Shown piece by piece: positions 59,298 through 64,000 of a DNA stretch of 64,000 nt; the first letter of the stretch is position 1, and each line of letters begins with the position of its first letter. The DNA is from Cypionkella sinensis. GTDB taxonomy: Bacteria; Pseudomonadota; Alphaproteobacteria; Rhodobacterales; Rhodobacteraceae. The DNA lies in contig NZ_JBHRTO010000002.1 of assembly GCF_042646385.1 (NCBI RefSeq), positions 868,001-932,000 on the forward strand. Reading direction: 5' to 3'. Under the pieces are notes generated by a model, which had not been told where the DNA came from, did not search any database, and was given only the letters and a program-made list of their open reading frames with translations. The translations under genes were made by a program, and so were the position numbers.

Positions 59298-60308
59298 CTA
59301 TGGTTTGGGGTGCAGCTCGACGATGACCTTGCCCTTTGCCCGCCCGGTTTCAAGATAGGCGAACGCCTCGTTCGTCTGATCGAATGGAAAGATGCGATCC
59401 ATCACCGGGCGGATGGCGCCCGCCTCGATGAGCGCGCCAAGCTGTGCCAGTTGCCCGCCATCGGCCCGCATGAACATGAAGTCATATCGCACGCCCTTCG
59501 CCTTTGCCTTTCGGCGGATGCTAAAGCTTAGGAGGCGCACGACCTGCTGCAAAAGCCAATTAAGCCCTTGCGCCTTGGCAAATTCAACAGTTGGCGGGCC
59601 AGAGATCGAGATCAGCCTGCCGCCAGGTTTAAGCACTGCCAACGATCGGGCCAGCGTATCGGCATCCTGACCGCAGACGACCACATCATAGTCGGAAAGC
59701 AGGGCATCGAAGCGCTGAGTGCGATAGTCGATCACAACGTCAGCCCCAAGCGCACGCACCATGTCGACATTGCCGCTACTGGCCGTGGTGGCCACCGTGG
59801 CCCCAAGATGCTTGGCCAACTGGATTGCGACACTGCCAAATCCACCCGAACCGGCGTGGATAAGCACCTTGGCACCCGATTGAACCCTGCCCAATTCCAC
59901 CAAAGTTTGCCATGCGGTCAGCGCCACAAGCGGCAGTCCTGCGGCCTCGACCATTGTGAGGCTTTCGGGTTTACGGGCAAGGTCACCTTCATCCACCGCG
60001 ATCAGTTCCGCCAAGGTGCCGATACGGCCATCCCTTGGCCGCGCAAACACGGCATCGCCGGGGGCAAAGTGGGTGACAGCGCTACCGACCGCCTCGACCG
60101 TGCCGGCCAGATCGTGGCCAAGGATCAGAGGCGGCTTGTAAGGCAGCAGCGGCTTGAACTCTCCGTCGCGGATCTTGCTGTCTAGCATGTTCAGTCCCGC
60201 AGCATGGACACGCACCAACACGTCGCGCGGGCCGAGGCTTGGGTCGGGCCGATCTGCGAGGCGCAGCTTTGCGCCCTTACCGTAGGCGTCAAGAATGAAG
60301 GCTTTCAT
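59298..60308 (-). CDS. NADP-dependent quinone oxidoreductase family protein (MDR superfamily)
   Basis: A 336-residue zinc-independent medium-chain dehydrogenase/reductase. It has LILGHDLAGTVEAVGSAV near residue 62, the cofactor motif VLIHAGSGGFGSVAIQLAKHLG near 150, and a VVVCGQDADTLARSLAVLKPGG segment. No structural-zinc cysteine cluster is visible. It lies 23 bases after the SDR gene in a two-gene operon controlled, probably, by the divergent TetR gene. The IS3 remnant abuts its 3' end. Confidence 0.88.
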   Translation of the reverse strand: MKAFILDAYGKGAKLRLADRPDPSLGPRDVLVRVHAAGLNMLDSKIRDGEFKPLLPYKPPLILGHDLAGTVEAVGSAVTHFAPGDAVFARPRDGRIGTLAELIAVDEGDLARKPESLTMVEAAGLPLVALTAWQTLVELGRVQSGAKVLIHAGSGGFGSVAIQLAKHLGATVATTASSGNVDMVRALGADVVIDYRTQRFDALLSDYDVVVCGQDADTLARSLAVLKPGGRLISISGPPTVEFAKAQGLNWLLQQVVRLLSFSIRRKAKAKGVRYDFMFMRADGGQLAQLGALIEAGAIRPVMDRIFPFDQTNEAFAYLETGRAKGKVIVELHPKP

Positions 60309-60331
60309 CGGGATATCCTCAATCGGAAAGA

Positions 60332-61108
60332 TCAGGCGCGATAGCGTGCAGCGGGTTGGGTATTTCCAAATTCAGGCAGCATGGCATGGCGCGCGGCCTG
60401 ATAGGCATCCCATAGACGCGCATCGCCAAGCGCCGGAATCGTGATCGCTTCGCGTGCGTCAAAACCTGCGAGGGCCGCATCGACCATATCGCCCACCTCC
60501 ATCATCGGTGGCAGGTCGGCATCTGCTGCGCCCGCACGTTGCCATATCTCGGTCCGGGTCGCGGCAGGCAGCACCGCCTGCACATAAACGCCCTTGGGCC
60601 CAAGCTCGAACGCCAATCCTTGCGAAAGGAAGGTCACGAAAGCCTTGGTCGCGCCATAGGCCGTCTGGCCGAACTCGGGCACCAGCCCCACAACTGAAGC
60701 GATGTTGATGATCGCGCCTGACCCTTCGCGGGCAAAGCGGGCTGCAGCTGCGTGTGCCAGAAGGGCTAGGCTAGTGGTATTCAACGCGATCAGCCGTGCA
60801 ATGTCGCCGCTGTCCTGATCGGCATAGGCACCCTTCAGTGCCGCTCCGGCGTTATTCACAAGGATGCCGATGCTGGTGTCATCGCGCAGCCGAGCGGCAA
60901 CTGTGGCGACATCTGCATTCTGCGTCAGATCGGCGGTCAAAATATCGATTGCCACCCGCGTCTCGGACCGCAGCCGGGCGGCCAACGCCTCCATCCGGGC
61001 GGTGTCACGCGCGACCAGAACCAGATCGTGACCGCGCTTGGCGAAGCGATCTGCATAAGTGGCACCGATGCCCGATGAGGCACCAGTAATCAGAGTTTTC
61101 GTTTGCAT
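60332..61108 (-). CDS. SDR family NAD(P)-dependent oxidoreductase
   Basis: A 258-residue classical short-chain dehydrogenase. The cofactor motif is LITGASSGIGATYADRFAKRG with Arg following in VARDTARM, which favours NADP; NNAGAALKG near residue 85, and the active site INIASVVGL...YGATKAF with Tyr and Lys near 150. The start at 61108 (MQTKTLITG) is preceded by AGGAG. It is divergent from a TetR gene across a repeat-rich operator. Confidence 0.88.
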   Translation of the reverse strand: MQTKTLITGASSGIGATYADRFAKRGHDLVLVARDTARMEALAARLRSETRVAIDILTADLTQNADVATVAARLRDDTSIGILVNNAGAALKGAYADQDSGDIARLIALNTTSLALLAHAAAARFAREGSGAIINIASVVGLVPEFGQTAYGATKAFVTFLSQGLAFELGPKGVYVQAVLPAATRTEIWQRAGAADADLPPMMEVGDMVDAALAGFDAREAITIPALGDARLWDAYQAARHAMLPEFGNTQPAARYRA

Positions 61109-61142
61109 GGCATTGTTCTCCTGCAGGATCGCGATTATATTC

Positions 61143-61188
61143 ATGATGATCATCATCATTGTGCACAAATATGATGATGATCATGAAT
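61143..61188. promoter_or_regulatory. Tandem operator boxes between SDR and TetR genes
   Basis: ATGATGATCATCAT at 61143-61156 is a perfect 14-base palindrome. A second, partial copy centred on GATC at 61179-61182 (ATGATGATCATGAA) lies 31 bases away, close to three helical turns. The two boxes also mirror each other across GTGCAC. This is a likely TetR-family double operator. Confidence 0.65.
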
Positions 61189-61218
61189 AAGTCAAGTCCC
61201 CGGGCGAGAGGTGCAACG

Positions 61219-61767
61219 ATGAAAGTTACGCGTGAGCAGATGGCCGAAAATCGCGACCGCATTCTTACGGAAGCGGCGCGGTTGTTTCGGGACAAGGGGT
61301 TCGAGGCAGTGTCGGTGGCCGAGGTTATGAAGGCCGCCGGTCTGACGCATGGCGGATTTTACGGCCACTTCGCATCAAAGGACGAGCTGATCGCCCAGAC
61401 GGTGACCCACGCGCTTGCGGATGAACGGGATGCGGGCGGTTTCGATGCCTTCCTCGCGGCCTATTTGTCGCCCGTCCACCGGGATGCTCCGGCGTCGGGT
61501 TGCCCGACGGCCGCCTTTGCCTCTGACGCGCGCCGTCAGACGCCCGAGGCACGTGCCGCCATGGCGTCAGGGGTAACGGATCAGATCGCGCGGCTGGCTG
61601 AATCCTTGGAAAGCGAGGGCGTGGGTGATGCCCGAGGCGCTGCGATTGGCTGCTGGTCGGCGGCGGTCGGCGCGATGATCCTTGCGCGTGCGGTCGACGA
61701 CCCTGCGCTGTCGGACGATATTCTGGCACAGACCAAGGCGTGGATTGCGGCCTCACTGAAGCGCTGA
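61219..61767 (+). CDS. TetR family transcriptional regulator
   Basis: A 182-residue repressor. The helix-turn-helix spans about residues 9-55 (RDRILTEAARLFRDKGFEAVSV, then MKAAGLTHGGFYGHFASKDEL), the form seen in TetR proteins that control reductase genes. The C-terminal domain contains CPTAAFASDARRQTPEAR. The start at 61219 (MKVTREQMAE) follows GAGAGG; an upstream frame to 61159 would begin within the operator and is rejected. Probable target: the divergent SDR-quinone reductase operon. Confidence 0.9.
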   Translation: MKVTREQMAENRDRILTEAARLFRDKGFEAVSVAEVMKAAGLTHGGFYGHFASKDELIAQTVTHALADERDAGGFDAFLAAYLSPVHRDAPASGCPTAAFASDARRQTPEARAAMASGVTDQIARLAESLESEGVGDARGAAIGCWSAAVGAMILARAVDDPALSDDILAQTKAWIAASLKR

Positions 61768-61794
61768 AACCCGCGACTCTGGCACCAAATGGGA

Positions 61795-61835
61795 AGATGT
61801 ATATGCATCACGGATAATATGATGCATATACATCT
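61795..61835 (+). promoter_or_regulatory. Perfect 16-base inverted repeat upstream of the MarR gene
   Basis: AGATGTATATGCATCA at 61795-61810 is repeated exactly in inverse at 61820-61835 with a 9-base spacer. It lies 36 bases before the MarR start and 27 bases after the TetR stop, so it is probably the operator for the MarR-MaoC-MFS operon. AT-rich arms make it unlikely to be only a terminator, and no T-run follows. Confidence 0.65.
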
Positions 61836-61871
61836 AATGGATGATTCCTTCTTTCGCCGACAGGACACGAC

Positions 61872-62330
61872 ATGCCAACCGACAGTGATCGCCATCGCAT
61901 CCTTTGCGCGGGCACCAATCTTAAAATAGCCGCTCGCGCGACGGGACGGCTTTATGATCGTGCGCTGGCGCCATTCGATATCAACACCATGCAATACGCG
62001 ATCCTTGCCAATATCGCGCGGGCGGGCAGCATTCCGACGATGGCGTTGTCGGACAAGCTTTCGATCGAGCGCACGGCGCTCTACCGTGCGCTGGCAGTGC
62101 TGGAGCGGCGCGGCCTGATCCGCACAGAAGCCGGGAGGGGCCGAGAGCAGATCCTGTCCCTGACCGACGAAGGTGCCACCCTGCGTCTGCGGGCCAAGGC
62201 CGCATGGGAGGTAACGCAGTATGCCTTCGTGGATGCGTTCGGTGAGGACTGGCCGGCGTTTCTGGCGATGCTAGAGCGCGCGCGTGCCATCTCGGAAGGT
62301 CTGTCCGACACCGTGGAGGGCGCGCCATGA
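61872..62330 (+). CDS. MarR family transcriptional regulator
   Basis: A 152-residue regulator with the MarR winged helix-turn-helix: NTMQYAILANIARAGSIPTMAL, the recognition region SDKLSIERTALYRALAVLERRGLI, and a wing RTEAGRGREQILSLTDEG. It overlaps the MaoC gene by 4 bases and should autoregulate the three-gene operon through the inverted repeat at 61795-61835. MarR proteins of this type respond to phenolic or other small organic ligands. Confidence 0.9.
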   Translation: MPTDSDRHRILCAGTNLKIAARATGRLYDRALAPFDINTMQYAILANIARAGSIPTMALSDKLSIERTALYRALAVLERRGLIRTEAGRGREQILSLTDEGATLRLRAKAAWEVTQYAFVDAFGEDWPAFLAMLERARAISEGLSDTVEGAP

Positions 62331-62782
62331 GAGACGCCTATCTAGAGGACATCAGCGTTGGTCAGATCTTCGGGTCCGGCAGAGTCCGGGTGAGCGCGGA
62401 GAACATTGTCCGCTTTGCACAGGACTTTGATCCGCAGCCCTTCCATCTTGACCCCGCTTTGGCAGAGCATACGCTGTTCGGTGATCTGGCGGCAAGCGGA
62501 TGGCACACCGCCGCCCTGACGATGCGCCTTATGGTTGACGGAGAGTTCCTTCCCGCAGGCGGGATCATCGCCGCGGGCTTTGATGAACTGGCTTGGCCCG
62601 TTCCGGTGCGCGCAGGCGACGAGTTGCATGTTACGTCAGAAATCCTGGCTGTCCGCCGATCACAAAGCCGCACGATGCAGGGCGTGATCAAGGTGCGCAA
62701 CCTTACCATCAACCAGAACGGCGAGGTGGTGCAGCGCGCTATCGGCAACCTGATCGTCAAGGCGCGGTCGGCTGAACCCTGA
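62327..62782 (+). CDS. MaoC family dehydratase (hot-dog fold)
   Basis: A 151-residue MaoC-like protein. It opens YLEDISVGQIFGSGRVRVSAE and carries the hydratase motif FAQDFDPQPFHLDPALAE with the Asp/His pair, then ASGWHTAALTMRLMVD and a FDELAWPVPVRAGDELHVTSE segment. It is placed between a MarR regulator and an MFS transporter, so it may act on the ligand or product of that transporter. No CoA ligase or transferase is adjacent. Confidence 0.88.
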   Translation: MRDAYLEDISVGQIFGSGRVRVSAENIVRFAQDFDPQPFHLDPALAEHTLFGDLAASGWHTAALTMRLMVDGEFLPAGGIIAAGFDELAWPVPVRAGDELHVTSEILAVRRSQSRTMQGVIKVRNLTINQNGEVVQRAIGNLIVKARSAEP

Positions 62783-62840
62783 CAAGTGCGGCTTACCGGA
62801 TTTCCCAAACACCGACATCCCACACCGCAAAGGCCAACCC

Positions 62841-64000
62841 ATGCTGTCCGACCGTCTCGCCCATACTCTCGCTGCACGTAACGTCTACTACGGCTGGCTC
62901 GTTGCGGCCATCACCTTTCTGACGATGCTCGCCACCGCCGGTGTCATGGGATCTGCCGGAGTGCTGATGGGCCCCTTGGAACAGGAATTCGGCTGGACGA
63001 CCGAACAGATCTCAAGCGCCATAGCCGTCCGGTTGGTGTTCTACGGGATCTTTGCCCCCTTTGCTGCGGCCTTCATGAATTACTGGGGCGTGCGCAAAGT
63101 GACGCTTTTCGCGCTTGTGACGATACTTGCTGGCATTGCGGCCTCTTACTTCATGACCGAACTTTGGCATCTGGTGGCGCTGTGGGGCGTCATCATCGGC
63201 ATGGGCACCGGCATGACGGCGCTGGTGCTGGGGGCGACGGTCGCCACCCGCTGGTTCGGTGCGCGGCGGGGGCTTGTCGTGGGCCTGATGACGGCCGCCA
63301 ACGCGACGGGGTCATTGGTCTTCCTGCCGCTTCTGGCGAGCCTGTCGGAGACATTCGGCTGGCGCAGTGCCCTGACCGTGCTGATCTGCGTGCTCCTGGT
63401 CACGCTTTTCCTGATCCTTCTGTTCATGCGCGACCGGCCCGCGGATGTCGGCCTGCCGCGCTTTGGCGAAGATCAGATCGCGCCCACCCCGCCGCGCGCC
63501 GCCAATGTGGGCAAGCTGCTGTTGCAACCGCTCCAGATCCTGCGTGCCGCCGCAACCGAGCCGGTGTTCTGGATTCTGTTCGGAACATTTTTCATCTGCG
63601 GCTTCAGCACCAACGGGCTGATCCAGATGCACTGGATCTCGATCTGTGGCGACTTTGGCATCGCAGCCGTGACGGCAGCCAGCATCCTCGCGCTGATCGG
63701 CGTGTTCGACCTCGTCGGCACCATCGGGTCGGGTTGGCTGTCGGACCGCTATGACAACCGCCACCTGCTATTCGTCTTTTACAGCCTGCGCGGCCTGTCG
63801 CTGATCTATTTGCCGTTCAGCAGCTTCTCGATCTATGAGCTTTCCGTCTTTGCGATCTTTTACGGGCTGGATTGGGTTGCAACGGTGCCGCCAACCGTGA
63901 AACTTGCGGCCGAGAAGTTTGGCGCCGAACGCGCACCCATGGTGTTTGGCTGGGTGTTCATGGGCCACCAGATCGGGGCTGCCACGGCTGCCTACTTCGC
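62841..64000 (+). CDS. MFS transporter, partial at the right edge
   Basis: A major facilitator of at least 386 residues, open at the window end; the family usually has 12 helices and about 400-430 residues, so only the last part is missing. It has NVYYGWLVAAITFL as the first helix, the loop-2-type ALWGVIIGMGTGMTALVLGATVATRWFGARRGLVVGL segment (in two pieces), and a second-half GSGWLSDRYDNRHLL motif between helices 8 and 9. It is in the oxalate/monocarboxylate-like branch by general pattern. It follows the MaoC gene by 58 bases. Confidence 0.88.
   Translation, partial: MLSDRLAHTLAARNVYYGWLVAAITFLTMLATAGVMGSAGVLMGPLEQEFGWTTEQISSAIAVRLVFYGIFAPFAAAFMNYWGVRKVTLFALVTILAGIAASYFMTELWHLVALWGVIIGMGTGMTALVLGATVATRWFGARRGLVVGLMTAANATGSLVFLPLLASLSETFGWRSALTVLICVLLVTLFLILLFMRDRPADVGLPRFGEDQIAPTPPRAANVGKLLLQPLQILRAAATEPVFWILFGTFFICGFSTNGLIQMHWISICGDFGIAAVTAASILALIGVFDLVGTIGSGWLSDRYDNRHLLFVFYSLRGLSLIYLPFSSFSIYELSVFAIFYGLDWVATVPPTVKLAAEKFGAERAPMVFGWVFMGHQIGAATAAYF

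Noticed and set aside
1..64000. CRISPR arrays, tRNA, rRNA, replication origin or complete prophage
   Set aside because: No regularly spaced direct repeats, cloverleaf-like genes, rRNA sequence, DnaA-box clusters or phage structural genes were seen on reading through; a dedicated tRNA and repeat scan was not possible here.

Overview
The window reads as chromosomal DNA of a high-GC alphaproteobacterium, most likely in the Rhodobacteraceae. The grounds are codon choice dominated by G/C third positions, dense operons with ATGA-type overlaps, an alphaproteobacterial-style Mrp/Pha antiporter whose first subunit carries fused A and B domains, and a very high share of ABC importers with small catabolic operons. 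This placement rests on gene content and style; no rRNA or tRNA gene is present to confirm it.

Layout. (1) 1-3206, minus: a spermidine/putrescine-type ABC importer operon (regulator, binding protein, two permeases; the last permease runs off the left edge). (2) 3393-13847, minus: a ten-gene organosulfur operon running FMN reductase, SfnG dimethylsulfone monooxygenase, a complete branched-chain-amino-acid-type ABC importer, SfnB, an SsuD/MsuD alkanesulfonate monooxygenase and an FAD/NAD(P)-binding protein. (3) 14763-22974, plus: a dipeptide/nickel-type ABC importer with two amidohydrolases embedded in it, followed by a hydantoin-type racemase, a flavin reductase and a divergent GntR regulator. 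A shared operator-like sequence links the two halves. (4) 25795-31777, plus: a complete Mrp-type Na+/H+ antiporter operon. (5) 31916-37620: a scarred island in which an RND efflux adaptor, a truncated RND pump and a TetR regulator lie between IS3-family debris. (6) 37621-46716 onward: a ribose-type ABC importer whose ATPase is split into two genes, a leaderless binding-protein-like gene coupled to a CaiB/BaiF CoA-transferase, an IclR regulator, and a divergent lactonase-MaoC pair. (7) 47411-58752: a 12-gene operon plus a divergent amidohydrolase that together look like uptake and non-phosphorylative breakdown of a 6-deoxy-sugar (L-fucose or L-rhamnose type), with an additional UxaA-type dehydratase pair and a MaoC gene. 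(8) 58922-59285: IS3 remnant. (9) 59298-64000: quinone oxidoreductase, SDR and divergent TetR gene; then MarR, MaoC and a partial MFS transporter.

How the genes work together. In each catabolic block the regulator, importer and enzymes are adjacent and often translationally coupled, so each block is probably one substrate-specific uptake-and-degradation unit. The organosulfur block would import a sulfone or sulfonate, cleave C-S bonds with FMNH2 supplied by its own reductase, and release sulfite. The deoxy-sugar block contains mutarotase, lactonase, dehydratase, 4-dehydrogenase and a diketo-acid hydrolase, an order that ends in pyruvate plus a C3 fragment.

The most notable observations are the LIV-type transporter inside a dimethylsulfone operon, an amidohydrolase lacking the usual HxH metal motif, a split sugar-ABC ATPase, a signal-less binding protein coupled to a CoA-transferase, and a stem-loop immediately downstream of the binding-protein gene in five separate ABC operons.
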